Shown: positions 42,185 to 50,763 of the stretch, piece by piece
How positions within the stretch are numbered: the stretch's first letter is position 1
How the letters are laid out: each line of letters starts with the position of its first letter
Source: an uncultured Atopobiaceae bacterium
GTDB lineage: Bacteria; Actinomycetota; Coriobacteriia; Coriobacteriales; Atopobiaceae
Direction: 5' to 3'
Assembly (NCBI GenBank): GCA_944321515.1
Contig: CALULO010000012.1
Coordinates: 1-50,805 of the forward strand
Length of the DNA: 50,805 bases
Program-made: the position numbers and the translations under genes
Notes under the pieces: model-generated
Told to the model about the DNA's origin: nothing
Databases searched by the model: none
Seen by the model: the letters and a program-made list of their open reading frames with translations, nothing else

Positions 42185-42407
42185 GCACGTTCGAGCCCTT
42201 CGTGAGGTGAAGCCCGACCTCCACAGCACGTTCGGGCCCTTCGTGAGGTGGGTTTTCTCACACCTCACGAGTAGTCATCTTGCATTTCCGCAGATAGAAA
42301 TATAAGTATCTCATCTAAATATCGTCCCAAGGCCATTTTTGCCACCTCACGAGAGCGACTTTTGCACTCATTTGGCCAAACCCACCTCACGAAGGGCTCG
42401 AATGTGC
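42185..42407. repeat. Structured intergenic element between eno and pfk
   Basis: A 26-27 base unit, GCACGTTCG(A/G)GCCC followed by TTCGTGAGGTG, occurs directly at 42185 and 42226. It recurs inverted at 42381-42407, with two mismatches against the second copy. The second copy also pairs over 9 bp (CGTGAGGTG/CACCTCACG) with a short inverted copy just downstream. A further CACCTCACGAG lies at 42353, and both short copies are followed by TTGCA-T sequence. The ~130-bp centre is strikingly A+T-rich. No protein is encoded. It has the outline of a miniature inverted-repeat element or a structured RNA. The rest of the 377-bp gap holds two terminator hairpins on the left and the pfk leader on the right. 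Confidence 0.8.
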
Positions 42408-42462
42408 CAAGCTCCCCTATGCGATATGCTGTCTTACGCAACGGCTCGAGCGAGGAGGCATC

Positions 42463-43656
42463 ATGTCAGACGAGAAGTGCGTGCTGGTGGGACAGTCCGG
42501 CGGCCCGACCGCCGCGATCAACTCGAGCCTTGCGGGCGTAATCGCCGCCGGCGTCCTCGAGGGCGCCCGGGTCGAGGGCATGCGCTACGGCATCCAGGGC
42601 TTCCTCGACGGGAACCACGTGCGACTCGACGAGGCGTTCGCCAGCCGCGTCGACCTCGACCTGCTGCGCAACACGCCGGCGAGCTGGCTCGGGAGCTGCC
42701 GCTACAAGCTGCCCGACCCCGCCACGGACACTACCGTCTACCAGCGTCTCTTCGAGCGCTTCGAGGAGCTCGGGGCCTCCGCCGTCCTCTACATCGGCGG
42801 CAACGACTCCATGGACACCATCGCAAAGCTCTCCGCCTACGGCAGCCAGACCGGGAGCGACATCCGCTTCATCGGCGTCCCCAAGACCATCGACAACGAC
42901 CTCGTGGGGACCGACCACACGCCCGGCTACGGAAGCGCGGCCCGCTTCGTGGCAACGGCCATGAACGAACTCGCCTATGACGCCGACGTCTACAACCTCA
43001 AGAGCGTCTCCTTCGTCGAGATCATGGGCCGCGACGCCGGTTGGCTCACCGCCTCCTGCGCGCTCGCCCTCGTTGAGCCCGACCTCGTGCTCCTTCCCGA
43101 GGTCCCCCTCCAGGAGGAGCGCCTCGTCCAGCGCATAGCCGAGGTGCTCGAGAAGAAGAACACAGTGATGGTCGGCGTGAGCGAGGGCGTTCGCACGCCC
43201 GACGGCAAGCTCATCTGCGAGCGCGCGACGCCGGACGCGGGGACGGACGAGTTCGGCCACCTGGCGATGCTCTCCGGCGCCAGCCGTTACCTCGCGGCCC
43301 TCACCAAGCAGCGCCTCGGCTGCAAGACTCGCGCGATCGAGCTCTCCACCCTCCAGCGCTGCGCCAGCTACGTCGCAAGCCGCGTCGACCTCAACGAGGC
43401 CTACGACCTCGGCTACGCCGCCGTGGAGGCCGCCTTTGCGGGCGAGACCGGCAAGATGTGCGCCGTCGAGCGCGTCTCCGACAGCCCCTACGAGGCCCGG
43501 ACGAAGCTCGTGGACGTGGCCTCCGTCGCCAACCAGGTCCGCAACGTCCCAAGCGAGTGGATCTCCGCGGACGGCATGCACGTCGGCGCCGAGCTCATCG
43601 CCTACATGCGACCGCTCGTCGGCGAGCTGCCGGCTCAGCTGGCTCAGCTGGGCTAG
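42463..43656 (+). CDS. 6-phosphofructokinase, pyrophosphate-dependent type
   Basis: 397 residues. Phosphorylates fructose 6-phosphate. Start LVGQSGGPTAAINSSLAGVI. The phosphoryl-donor signature is GGNDS (112-116), with Asp115 where ATP-dependent enzymes have Gly, and PKTIDND (140-146) has Lys141 where ATP enzymes have Gly. Both are hallmarks of PPi-dependent PFK. Other sites: GYGSAARFV, EIMGRDAGWLTA and VSEGVRTPDG. PPi use saves ATP and makes the step reversible; a PPi-hydrolysing enzyme with regulatory CBS domains is also in this window. The start follows GAGGAGGCATC. It lies downstream of eno, but the structured gap suggests its own promoter. Confidence 0.93.
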   Translation: MSDEKCVLVGQSGGPTAAINSSLAGVIAAGVLEGARVEGMRYGIQGFLDGNHVRLDEAFASRVDLDLLRNTPASWLGSCRYKLPDPATDTTVYQRLFERFEELGASAVLYIGGNDSMDTIAKLSAYGSQTGSDIRFIGVPKTIDNDLVGTDHTPGYGSAARFVATAMNELAYDADVYNLKSVSFVEIMGRDAGWLTASCALALVEPDLVLLPEVPLQEERLVQRIAEVLEKKNTVMVGVSEGVRTPDGKLICERATPDAGTDEFGHLAMLSGASRYLAALTKQRLGCKTRAIELSTLQRCASYVASRVDLNEAYDLGYAAVEAAFAGETGKMCAVERVSDSPYEARTKLVDVASVANQVRNVPSEWISADGMHVGAELIAYMRPLVGELPAQLAQLG

Positions 43657-43776
43657 GCGCCGCAGGCCTTAGCGACAGCACGGATTGCCACGACTCACCG
43701 GCGCCGGCGCCACGGCACCCCGGGCCAAGGGCCAAGGAAGGCCAAGCCGGCACCGCGCCAAGCCAGCCTACGCGGC

Positions 43777-44190
43777 TCAGCGCCCGCCCAGGTGCATGCA
43801 GGTCTGCGTAGCCCGCGCCACGGGCGTGCCCAGCTCGTCCGTCACCAGGCACGTGTAGAAGCCGAGCGTCCGGCCGTTCTTGTCCACGTCCGCCGTGGCA
43901 ATGAGGCGGCTGCCGCGTGCGGCGCTCATGAACTCGATCGAGCTGCTCACCGAGACGCTCGTGGACTCGCCCACGTTGGACGCCACAGCAAAGGCGAGGT
44001 CCGCCACCGTGAAGATGGCGCCGCCCATCACGCCGCCCTTCTCGTTGCGGTGGCCCGGCGTGATGTCGAACTCGCACACGGCGTGCCCGCGCGCAGCCTC
44101 GACCACGCGGCACCCGCACGCATCCGTGGCAAAGTGGTCGTTCTTAAAGACGGCCTGGACCTCCTCGAGCGAGGCGTTCTCATCAATCAT
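43777..44190 (-). CDS. PaaI-type hotdog thioesterase
   Basis: 137 residues. Single hotdog-fold domain of the PaaI/YbgC-like acyl-CoA thioesterase class: CEFDITPGHRNEKGGVMGGAIFTVAD holds the conserved N-x-x-G-x-x-HGG-type region (here GGVMGG), and ASSIEF-type strand SVSSSIEFMSAARG follows. The histidine of the HGG motif is replaced by Met, so catalytic details may differ. The substrate is unknown, probably an aryl- or short acyl-CoA. The start at MIDENASLEEV follows AACGGGGGTTTCG. It is monocistronic by orientation, in line with the next four minus-strand genes but 83 bp from the nearest. Confidence 0.82.
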   Translation of the reverse strand: MIDENASLEEVQAVFKNDHFATDACGCRVVEAARGHAVCEFDITPGHRNEKGGVMGGAIFTVADLAFAVASNVGESTSVSVSSSIEFMSAARGSRLIATADVDKNGRTLGFYTCLVTDELGTPVARATQTCMHLGGR

Positions 44191-44273
44191 CGAAACCCCC
44201 GTTTCGCAGCCATCGGTACAGCGGAGCGCCCGTCAGAACGACAGGGCCGACAGGCGAGAAGCACCTGCTCAGC

Positions 44274-44780
44274 CTAGCACTCCGGCGCCTGACGGCGCGC
44301 ACGTGCAAGCTCGACGGCCTCCTTGCCCGTGACGTGCTCGAGCGTCATCTCCAGCACGCAGAGCCGCTCCCACGCGGAGGACACCTCCTGCTCCAGGGTG
44401 CCCTCGGGCGCGTCCGGCCAGTAGCGCCTCCCCAGGAGCTCGACGGCGGCGCGGCGCTCGGCATCGTCCGTCAGCTCGCGCACCGTCCCAAAGACAATCA
44501 CGCTCCGGAAGTACGTGGTGAACTTCTCGGGCACCACCTGGTCCTGGTCCACCACGCACAGGGAGGCCTTGGGGTTGCGCCTCAGCGCGTCCAGCTTGTA
44601 GCCGCTCCGAGCACAGTGAAAGTAAATTCGCTTGCCATCAAAGACGTAGCTGAGCGGGACGGCGTACGGGTAGCCGTCGTCACCGTCCACGGCCAGGACG
44701 CCGCAGGTCGCGCGCCTCAGAACCTCGGCACACGCCTCCGCGGGAAGCTCTTGGTTGCGCCGACGCATTTCCCTGAACAT
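44274..44780 (-). CDS. Pyridoxamine 5'-phosphate oxidase-fold protein
   Basis: 168 residues. Split-barrel flavin-binding family: MFREMRRRNQELP start, CGVLAVDGDDGYPYAVPLSYVFDG, IYFHCARSGYKLDALRRNPKASLCVVD and YFRSVIVFGTVREL. This is the Nim/PdxH-like group that includes 5-nitroimidazole reductases (NimA) and heme- or F420-binding proteins. The conserved His in FHCARSGYKLD is the residue used by Nim proteins for nitroreduction, so a Nim-like role is possible but not shown. The start is chosen at the second methionine because AGAGGAGAGC precedes it. It sits between the thioesterase and pentapeptide genes without overlap. Confidence 0.85.
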   Translation of the reverse strand: MFREMRRRNQELPAEACAEVLRRATCGVLAVDGDDGYPYAVPLSYVFDGKRIYFHCARSGYKLDALRRNPKASLCVVDQDQVVPEKFTTYFRSVIVFGTVRELTDDAERRAAVELLGRRYWPDAPEGTLEQEVSSAWERLCVLEMTLEHVTGKEAVELARARRQAPEC

Positions 44781-44830
44781 GCTCTCTCCTCTCGCGCGCC
44801 CGCCAGCGCGCACCTGCCAACAAGTCGCCG

Positions 44831-45553
44831 CTACCAGTCCTCGTCCCCCGCCACCTTGACGCCCAGGAGCCCCGCCAGCTGCACGGCCTGTTCGGGGCTC
44901 ACCGTGGCCCCGCGTAGCTCGTGAAAGTCGCTCGACACGCGGACCCCCGCAATCTCGCAGGTGGAGAGGTCAATCCCGGACAGGCTCGCACGAAAGACGG
45001 TCGCTCGCGAGAGGTCGCAGCGCTCAAGCGTCACGTGGCGCAGCCTGGTGCCGTAGACGTTCGCCTCCAACAGGTTGGTCTCGCGCGCAAACAGCCGGTC
45101 GACCGTGGCCTCGGAGAGGTCGCAGTACCCCATCTGGCTGTCCGTCATGCTCACGCCGGTGAGCCGCCCCTTGAGAAACGTCAGCCCCGGCGCCGAGCAG
45201 CTCCTGAAGTCGCAGCGGTTGAGCCAGCTGCGGCCCATGTCGCACCCCACGAACCGACAGCCGGAGAAGACCACGTCCGTGAAGGTGCAGCCGGAGAGGT
45301 TCGCACGCTCAAAGGTGCAGCCGCGGAAGACCACGTTCCCAAAGGAGGCACCGTTTGCCGACACGCCCGCGAGCTCAAGCCCGGAGAAGGCCGAGTTCTC
45401 CACGCGCGCATCGTCCTCGGAGAGCAGGGCGAGAAGGCCCTCCCGTCCCAGGTTCTCACCGAGGTTGGGTGTCACCTGCGCAAAGCCCACGGGGCGAGAA
45501 GAACGTGCGGCCGATCCCCCGGGCGCACGCCTGCCACCGAGCGAGCCCGCCAC
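44831..45553 (-). CDS. Pentapeptide-repeat protein
   Basis: 240 residues. Residues ~50-215 are built of A(D/N)LxX-type five-residue repeats, for example FERANLSGCTFTDVVFSGC, CDLSEATVDRLFARETNL and CDLSRATVFRASLSGIDL, giving a right-handed square beta-helix. Cysteine is frequent in the central position. Known relatives mimic DNA and protect gyrase (Qnr/MfpA) or are of unknown function; no gyrase-protection residues can be assigned here. The N-terminal ~30 residues are Gly/Ala/Ser-rich and contain a copy of the GCGAGAAG word at DNA level. The GTG start is uncertain; a GTG at residue 27 (VTPNLG) is an alternative. Confidence 0.82.
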   Translation of the reverse strand: MAGSLGGRRAPGGSAARSSRPVGFAQVTPNLGENLGREGLLALLSEDDARVENSAFSGLELAGVSANGASFGNVVFRGCTFERANLSGCTFTDVVFSGCRFVGCDMGRSWLNRCDFRSCSAPGLTFLKGRLTGVSMTDSQMGYCDLSEATVDRLFARETNLLEANVYGTRLRHVTLERCDLSRATVFRASLSGIDLSTCEIAGVRVSSDFHELRGATVSPEQAVQLAGLLGVKVAGDEDW

Positions 45554-45573
45554 GCTATGCCACCCCCGCCACG

Positions 45574-46236
45574 CTACGCCACTTGCACGATCTTGGTGCC
45601 GTGGGCCTCCGAGACGCCCAGCGCCTCGGCTACCTCCTCGACGTTCTCCCAGGTGACGCCGCCGCCCGGCAGGATGATGATGCGGCCGGCGGCGCGCTCC
45701 ACATAGGCGCGCAGGCGGTCGAGGTTAGCCGTGATGGGCGTGCCCGCGGGGCCACCGTGCGTGAGGATGCGCTCGACGCCCTGCTCGGCAAGCCAGTCGA
45801 TAGCCTCGAGCTGCTCGGAGGAGGGCAGCGCGTCGAAGGCCATGTGGAAGGTCACGTCAACGTGCCCGGGAGCGTCCGGAGCGTCCTCGTGCGCCAGCCG
45901 GACAAGCTCGGAGGTGAGCTCGCGGTCCAGGTGGCCGTCCCGAAGGCACCCAAAGACCACGCCCGTCACGCCCAGGCTCTTGGCCATAAGGAGGTCGTCG
46001 CGCATCATCGCCGCCTCGGCGGGCGTGTACTCAAAGTTGCCGCCGCGCGGACGGACCATGCACATTACCGCCGTGCCCGTCTCGCCTGCGTGCGCCACGG
46101 CGGCGCGGATAACGCCGTAGCTTGGGGTGGTCCCACCCACGGCCAGGTTGTCGCAGAGCTCCACGCGAGCCGCCCCAGCCTTGACCGCGGCGGGGACGAG
46201 CTCCATGTTCTCCGCGCAGAACTCTCGCGTCAGCAT
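45574..46236 (-). CDS. cutC: CutC family protein
   Basis: 220 residues, TIM-barrel fold. Start REFCAENMELVPAAVKAGAARVELCDNLAVGG, then VMCMVRPRGGNFEY, TFHMAFDAL and ILTHGGPA, with IILPGGGVTWENV near the end. All of these are CutC hallmarks. CutC was first linked with copper tolerance in E. coli, but its biochemical role is unsettled. The start follows GGGAGGCAACGTT and overlaps the end of the ArsC-like gene by 7 bp, so the pair is translated together. Confidence 0.92.
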   Translation of the reverse strand: MLTREFCAENMELVPAAVKAGAARVELCDNLAVGGTTPSYGVIRAAVAHAGETGTAVMCMVRPRGGNFEYTPAEAAMMRDDLLMAKSLGVTGVVFGCLRDGHLDRELTSELVRLAHEDAPDAPGHVDVTFHMAFDALPSSEQLEAIDWLAEQGVERILTHGGPAGTPITANLDRLRAYVERAAGRIIILPGGGVTWENVEEVAEALGVSEAHGTKIVQVA

Positions 46237-46592
46237 AACGTTGCCTCCCAGTCAGCCTCGCGGAAGCCCACGAGCACGAAGTCCTCCCCAACGACGATCG
46301 GGCGCTTCACCATCATCCCGTCCTCGGCGAGAAGCGCGAAGGCCTCCTCGTCGGACATGCCCGCGTCGAGGAGCGCCTTGATGCCGCGCTCGCGGTAGAG
46401 GCGCCCGCTCGTGTTGAAGAAGCGGCGGACGGGCAGCCCCGAGCGAGCCTGCCACTCGGCCAGCTCCGTGGCGGTCGGGTTGTCCTCGACGATGTGGCGG
46501 TCCGTGTAGCTCACGCCGTGAGCATCCAGCCACGCCTTGGCCCGCTTGCAGGTGCTGCACTTGGGATACTCAACAAAGAGCACGTCAGACAT
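46230..46592 (-). CDS. ArsC/Spx-family thioredoxin-fold protein
   Basis: 120 residues. Thioredoxin fold with the redox motif CSTC in YPKCSTCKRAKAWLD. The C-terminal block MVKRPIVVGED holds the conserved KRPI that ends the ArsC/YffB/Spx-like family, with the conserved Arg. Arsenate reductase activity is possible, but no arsenite pump or ArsR is nearby. The YffB-like proteins of unknown thiol-transferase role are an equal match. Length is normal. GGAGGGAACACC precedes the start. It leads into cutC with a 7-bp overlap. The promoter region is shared divergently with the Nudix gene. Confidence 0.88.
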   Translation of the reverse strand: MSDVLFVEYPKCSTCKRAKAWLDAHGVSYTDRHIVEDNPTATELAEWQARSGLPVRRFFNTSGRLYRERGIKALLDAGMSDEEAFALLAEDGMMVKRPIVVGEDFVLVGFREADWEATLC

Positions 46593-46677
46593 GGTGTTCC
46601 CTCCTGTCCGTTATCGTGGCGCCAGTGTATCACGTGAGGGGGCGCCTTTCGCGGCGTAGTCCGGCACATGAGGACGT

Positions 46678-46683
46678 TATACT
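46678..46683 (+). promoter_or_regulatory. -10 element of the Nudix gene
   Basis: TATACT 30 bases before the start codon, in a region where the base composition begins to shift to higher A+T. No clear -35 hexamer. The ribosome binding site AAAAGGAGTGCTTC follows. Confidence 0.45.
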
Positions 46684-46713
46684 CTGCTGTCGGTCAGACA
46701 AAAGGAGTGCTTC

Positions 46714-47124
46714 ATGAAGACAGTCAAGGTCGCAGCCGCAATCATTCGCAAGGAGGATAAGATCCTTGCAGCACAACGTGGCTACGGCGAATTCAAAGAC
46801 GGCTGGGAGTTCCCAGGCGGAAAGCTCGAGCCGGGCGAAACCGGCTCTCAAGCCTGCATCAGGGAGATCTCGGAGGAGCTTAACGTAACCATTGACGGGC
46901 TCAGCTACCTCTGCACCGTCGAACACGACTATGAGTCCTTCCACCTCTCGATGGAGTGCTTTACCTGTCACATCTCAAACGGCGAGATCAACGACTCTGA
47001 GCACGAGAATCTCCGATGGCTTGACGCCTCCAACCTTTGGACGGTCGATTGGCTGCCCGCGGACGTAAAGGTTGTCAAAGAGCTTGAGAGGCTTCTTGAC
47101 TCCGAGAGAAACATATTAGACTAG
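46714..47124 (+). CDS. MutT-like Nudix hydrolase
   Basis: 136 residues. The Nudix box runs from Gly36 to Val58 (GGKLEPGET, then REISEELN); the catalytic Arg50, Glu51, Glu54 and Glu55 are all present, and Gly at the second-last box position is Asn. Members hydrolyse nucleoside triphosphates, such as 8-oxo-dGTP, to monophosphate and PPi. The layout (VAAAIIRKEDKILAAQR, WEFPGGK) is that of (deoxy)nucleoside triphosphate pyrophosphohydrolases. Its stop codon overlaps that of the convergent helicase gene by four bases. Base composition is lower in G+C than the region to the left. Either a house-cleaning enzyme or part of a defence pair with the helicase. Confidence 0.9.
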   Translation: MKTVKVAAAIIRKEDKILAAQRGYGEFKDGWEFPGGKLEPGETGSQACIREISEELNVTIDGLSYLCTVEHDYESFHLSMECFTCHISNGEINDSEHENLRWLDASNLWTVDWLPADVKVVKELERLLDSERNILD

Positions 47125-50036
47125 GCACCATCCGTTTCGACCTCGAAATCACTCGTAAGATATTCGTAGAGGTCGCGACGAACGGGGTCCCGGAGCTCGT
47201 AAGTAATTTCTACTGCCGACTTGGTCGTTCCTGGCATGATGATCTGCTTGAAACTCCCCGTTGGCCTGATCTCTCCGAGAAAGTAAAACTCCTTGCTCCC
47301 GTCCCTATCGTTCTTGTTCTTACGGACAAAAAGGTAGGGACGGACCTCGTTTAACGGCCATCCCTTAAGTCGCTTAATTTCAGGTGAATCGAGCGTCCTC
47401 GGCTGCTTTGAAAGGGCAATTATCTCCCTCTCGGAAATAAAGCGATCTTCATAGTTTATGGTTGCCGAAATACCGGGATCCTTCTCATAGTTGATGAAGA
47501 CGGGAAATGTCTTGGTCTCTTGGTCATACATATAGCCGCCGATATTCTGGCCATTTACGTTTTTATCCCAGTTAAGGAGGTGGCACACTTCTTCATACGT
47601 ATACTTCGCGTACAGAACGAGAGATGTTCCCCGATATGTTCTCTTGTATAGACTTTCAAAACGCGTAAGTCCGAACTCGATTACTTCGAGCAGCTGACTT
47701 CTAAACTCGGAGCTTTTCAGCGCAACCTGCATCTCGTCAGTAAGAGCATAGCCCCCGTCATTGACCGTCACCAGGGGCACAAAACCCCTAGGCGACGAAA
47801 AGTGCCCGCTGAGATAAGCGCCGGCAGACTTCATCGTCAGAACCCACTCGATGCCGTTATCCAAAGCCAGACCAGCACCGCCCTCGGACAGCGGCACGCC
47901 CTCAATAAGAGCCTTGAGCAGCATAAGCTCCTCTGCCCGTTTTCCGCTCGCCAACCTTCGAGAGACAAACGAAAGCATTCCCTCCTGGGCTTCCGAAAAA
48001 CGCACGTCATAGTCAGGCTCATACCTAGAGAGAAACGCATGGTATGAGCCGAACTTGCTAAAGATCCTCATTGGATCGACGGAGCCGTTCTTGTCGAAGT
48101 CGCTCAGCCTTGGAATACGACCCAGCATCCTGCGAAGCTCCCCATACTCCTCCTTGAGTAGTTTCGCCGAGCTGAAGTCTCCCCCATCAATGGCCTTATA
48201 GATCCTAGCCTCGGACACTTTGTCAAAGCTGACGGTTGAGCACCCCGGTATAAACGAATTCCCCTCTTTCACGATGGCACGAAGATTGTCCTTGTTGTAA
48301 GTCCTATCACCCGTCAGCGCAATCGGGACGAGAAAGTTCTTCTGATAGTTGCCGATGAAATCAAGAACGAGAAGGAACTCCTTGTCATCGCATTTGCGAA
48401 GCCCTCGCCCAAGCTGCTGGACAAAGACGATTGCAGACTCAGTACGTCGCAACATGATGATCTGATTAAGCGAGGGAATATCGACCCCCTCATTCATCAC
48501 ATCGACTGAAAAGATGTACTCAAGATCGCCCGTCTCAAGACGCGAAATCGCATCATCGCGCTCCGCGTCAGAGTTCGACCCGCTCAAGGCACAGGTCCTG
48601 TATCCGAGCTCATTGAATCGTGAAGATAGCTCATTAGCCTCGTCTACTCGGTTGCAAAAGATCAAGCCCCGCCGACCAGACTTACAGACAGAGTATTCCT
48701 CGATCTTCGTAACGATGTGGCGAACGCGCTCGTCTGAGGTCAGCTTGGAAAACAGCGACGGATCGTCAACGTCAGCATCGTCAATCTTGAGGTCCGCGAT
48801 TCCAAAATAGTGGAACGGTGCGAGCATGTCGTTTGCAAGGGCATCCTGCAGCGTGATCTGATAGGCAATGACATGGTTGAACAGCGCAAATACGTCGTAT
48901 CCATCTGTTCTTTGGGGGGTTGCCGTCATACCAAGATAGAACTTGGGAGCAAAGAACTGCATTATTTTCTGATAGCCCTTTGACCCTGCTCGATGGGCCT
49001 CATCTATCACGATGTAGTCAAACGAGCTCACCTCAAAGTCAGAGAGATGGTTGACGATGGTTGAACACATCGCAAACAGGCATGTGCTATCTCGCCAGTC
49101 ACTCCCCGGACTGTAGACGCCATACGAATACGCCCCTCCCAAGAGCTTTTCAAAGCTCCGCTTCGAGGCGTCGAGGATCCTTCTCCTATGAACCAGAAAG
49201 AGAACGCGCCTCGGCCTTACCGCCTGGACGTCAAACGCAGAGAGATAGGTCTTCCCCGTTCCCGTGGCGGAGACCAGAAGTGCACGGGGCTCATTGCACT
49301 CATGCAGCTTGGCAAGCGCTTCGAGAGCGTGCCTCTGCATGTCATTTGGCTGTATCGGCTTACGCGATGACGAATAATCCGCCCGAAATGACCTCGTCTC
49401 CCGTATATCCCCAGAACCCTGGGATCGGTATCCGTCATATTCGATCGTCCAGTCATAGGAGAGCTCAACTGTATGCGGATCACCCCACAGCGCGTCAAAC
49501 TCAGCCCTGATGGCCTTTAGCATCTCCCCATTCCCGTATGAACGGAACAGGACGTTCCATTCCCGGTTACACGTTAGTGCCATCTGGGTGAGATTCGAGC
49601 TCCCCACGATGACGGTGCTGGCACCGTCACGGTCAAATACGTACCCCTTTGCGTGTAGATTCCCTTGATAGATACGCACCTCAATGTTATCAAACTCCAT
49701 CAGTTTCCTAAATACATGTGGAGTATTGAAGTTAAGGTAGGTAGAGGTGAGAAGTCGGCCTTCAACCCCTCTGTCCCGAAGCTCCAAGAGCGCCTCAATG
49801 AGCGGCTGCAGACCGCTTTCGGCCACAAACGCCACGCAGATGTCAAAGCGGTCGCAGGAAGACATCTGCTCCTTCAGGACAGAAAGCAAGTCGATGCCTG
49901 AGTACTTGTCATTCGCGATGAGGCGAGGCTTGTATCCCTCGGGGGCACGATTTGACGAGTCGATAAAACCGGCACGCAGACCGCTCGCAACTTTCTCGAG
50001 CTCAGCACCTTTTTCCGAATCGCCCATACTCATCAC
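47121..50036 (-). CDS. PLD nuclease-like / DEAD-box helicase with DUF3427-like C-terminus
   Basis: 971 residues. The N-terminal phospholipase D-type domain has a HxKxxxxD motif (His128, Lys130, Asp135) followed by GSSN (145-148). A superfamily 2 helicase core follows: Walker A GTGKT (259-263), DEAH (345-348), GMTATPQR and QLGRGLRK. The C-terminal ~450 residues look like the DUF3427 region found in such helicases. One HKD motif suggests dimerisation for nuclease activity. PLD plus helicase is a common plan in phage-defence and restriction-like proteins. The gene is A+T-richer than neighbours, and its G+C-poor codon usage stands out. It is tail-to-tail with the Nudix gene (4-bp overlap of stops), and 62 bp upstream lies an unknown gene on the same strand. 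Confidence 0.9.
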   Translation of the reverse strand: MMSMGDSEKGAELEKVASGLRAGFIDSSNRAPEGYKPRLIANDKYSGIDLLSVLKEQMSSCDRFDICVAFVAESGLQPLIEALLELRDRGVEGRLLTSTYLNFNTPHVFRKLMEFDNIEVRIYQGNLHAKGYVFDRDGASTVIVGSSNLTQMALTCNREWNVLFRSYGNGEMLKAIRAEFDALWGDPHTVELSYDWTIEYDGYRSQGSGDIRETRSFRADYSSSRKPIQPNDMQRHALEALAKLHECNEPRALLVSATGTGKTYLSAFDVQAVRPRRVLFLVHRRRILDASKRSFEKLLGGAYSYGVYSPGSDWRDSTCLFAMCSTIVNHLSDFEVSSFDYIVIDEAHRAGSKGYQKIMQFFAPKFYLGMTATPQRTDGYDVFALFNHVIAYQITLQDALANDMLAPFHYFGIADLKIDDADVDDPSLFSKLTSDERVRHIVTKIEEYSVCKSGRRGLIFCNRVDEANELSSRFNELGYRTCALSGSNSDAERDDAISRLETGDLEYIFSVDVMNEGVDIPSLNQIIMLRRTESAIVFVQQLGRGLRKCDDKEFLLVLDFIGNYQKNFLVPIALTGDRTYNKDNLRAIVKEGNSFIPGCSTVSFDKVSEARIYKAIDGGDFSSAKLLKEEYGELRRMLGRIPRLSDFDKNGSVDPMRIFSKFGSYHAFLSRYEPDYDVRFSEAQEGMLSFVSRRLASGKRAEELMLLKALIEGVPLSEGGAGLALDNGIEWVLTMKSAGAYLSGHFSSPRGFVPLVTVNDGGYALTDEMQVALKSSEFRSQLLEVIEFGLTRFESLYKRTYRGTSLVLYAKYTYEEVCHLLNWDKNVNGQNIGGYMYDQETKTFPVFINYEKDPGISATINYEDRFISEREIIALSKQPRTLDSPEIKRLKGWPLNEVRPYLFVRKNKNDRDGSKEFYFLGEIRPTGSFKQIIMPGTTKSAVEITYELRDPVRRDLYEYLTSDFEVETDGA

Positions 50037-50098
50037 TCCTGCTAAACGCCACTTCCGTCCAGGATATCAGAGCGTGGAGCAGTCTCATCAACCGCAAG

Positions 50099-50692
50099 CT
50101 AAAGAACGTTACGCAGTCGGACGTAGTCTTTCACACAGTCACAAACAACTCTTTTGAAGGCACGCCCACCCGTGAGAGGTCCCGTTCTCATCTGCCCGCT
50201 ATCGGCAAGTTCGTCGCACCATCTAGCAAACCTACTTCTCAGCAGAGGAGGCACACGCGTAAGCGTTTCACCTCGCGCTTCTAAAGGAATGGCAGCGAGT
50301 ACACGCGCCAAAGACTCAGGCCAAAATTCATCGAGATCGAGAACGGACTCACAATCGTCTGGTGAGATGGGCCAAATCTCACACTGCGTATCACCTTTCG
50401 CAAGATGCCAGCAACCCCTATTCGGATCAAAGTCGAAGGCTTCCTCAACGAGCTTTTCCGCATTCTCGTACCCGGTAAAGAAAGCTCCATATCTTTCGTA
50501 CCACGACGACCCCACCTCTGAAAAGGCCTGGATACTCCCAATCATCGGTACGCAGCCATCAACGAGATCCTCTTCGTCATCAACGGATTCCCAGCTTTCT
50601 GACACCCTGACGAGCTGAATAGGAATTGGGTTGCTGGGCGGACAGATCACCCAAGACCTTCGCACCTCGCAGCGCAACTTATCACTGCGCAT
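50099..50692 (-). CDS. Hypothetical protein upstream of the helicase
   Basis: 197 residues, acidic N-terminal half (ESWESVDDEEDLVDG) and a basic C-terminus (FKRVVCDCVKDYVRLRN). I recognise no family. No membrane segment or signal peptide; aromatic blocks GSSWYERYGAFFTGYEN and CWHLAKGDTQCEIWPIS suggest a folded cytosolic protein. The start follows GATGAGGGG. It shares orientation and low G+C with the helicase, and the gap is 62 bp, so co-transcription is likely. It could be an accessory, regulator or toxin/antitoxin-like partner; that is inference. Confidence 0.65.
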   Translation of the reverse strand: MRSDKLRCEVRRSWVICPPSNPIPIQLVRVSESWESVDDEEDLVDGCVPMIGSIQAFSEVGSSWYERYGAFFTGYENAEKLVEEAFDFDPNRGCWHLAKGDTQCEIWPISPDDCESVLDLDEFWPESLARVLAAIPLEARGETLTRVPPLLRSRFARWCDELADSGQMRTGPLTGGRAFKRVVCDCVKDYVRLRNVL

Positions 50693-50763
50693 CCCCTCAT
50701 CACCGTGCTCTCCGAAAGCGGCAAAACTGGAGGCTTCGGTAGTTTGTGTGACAAGGGGCTAGC

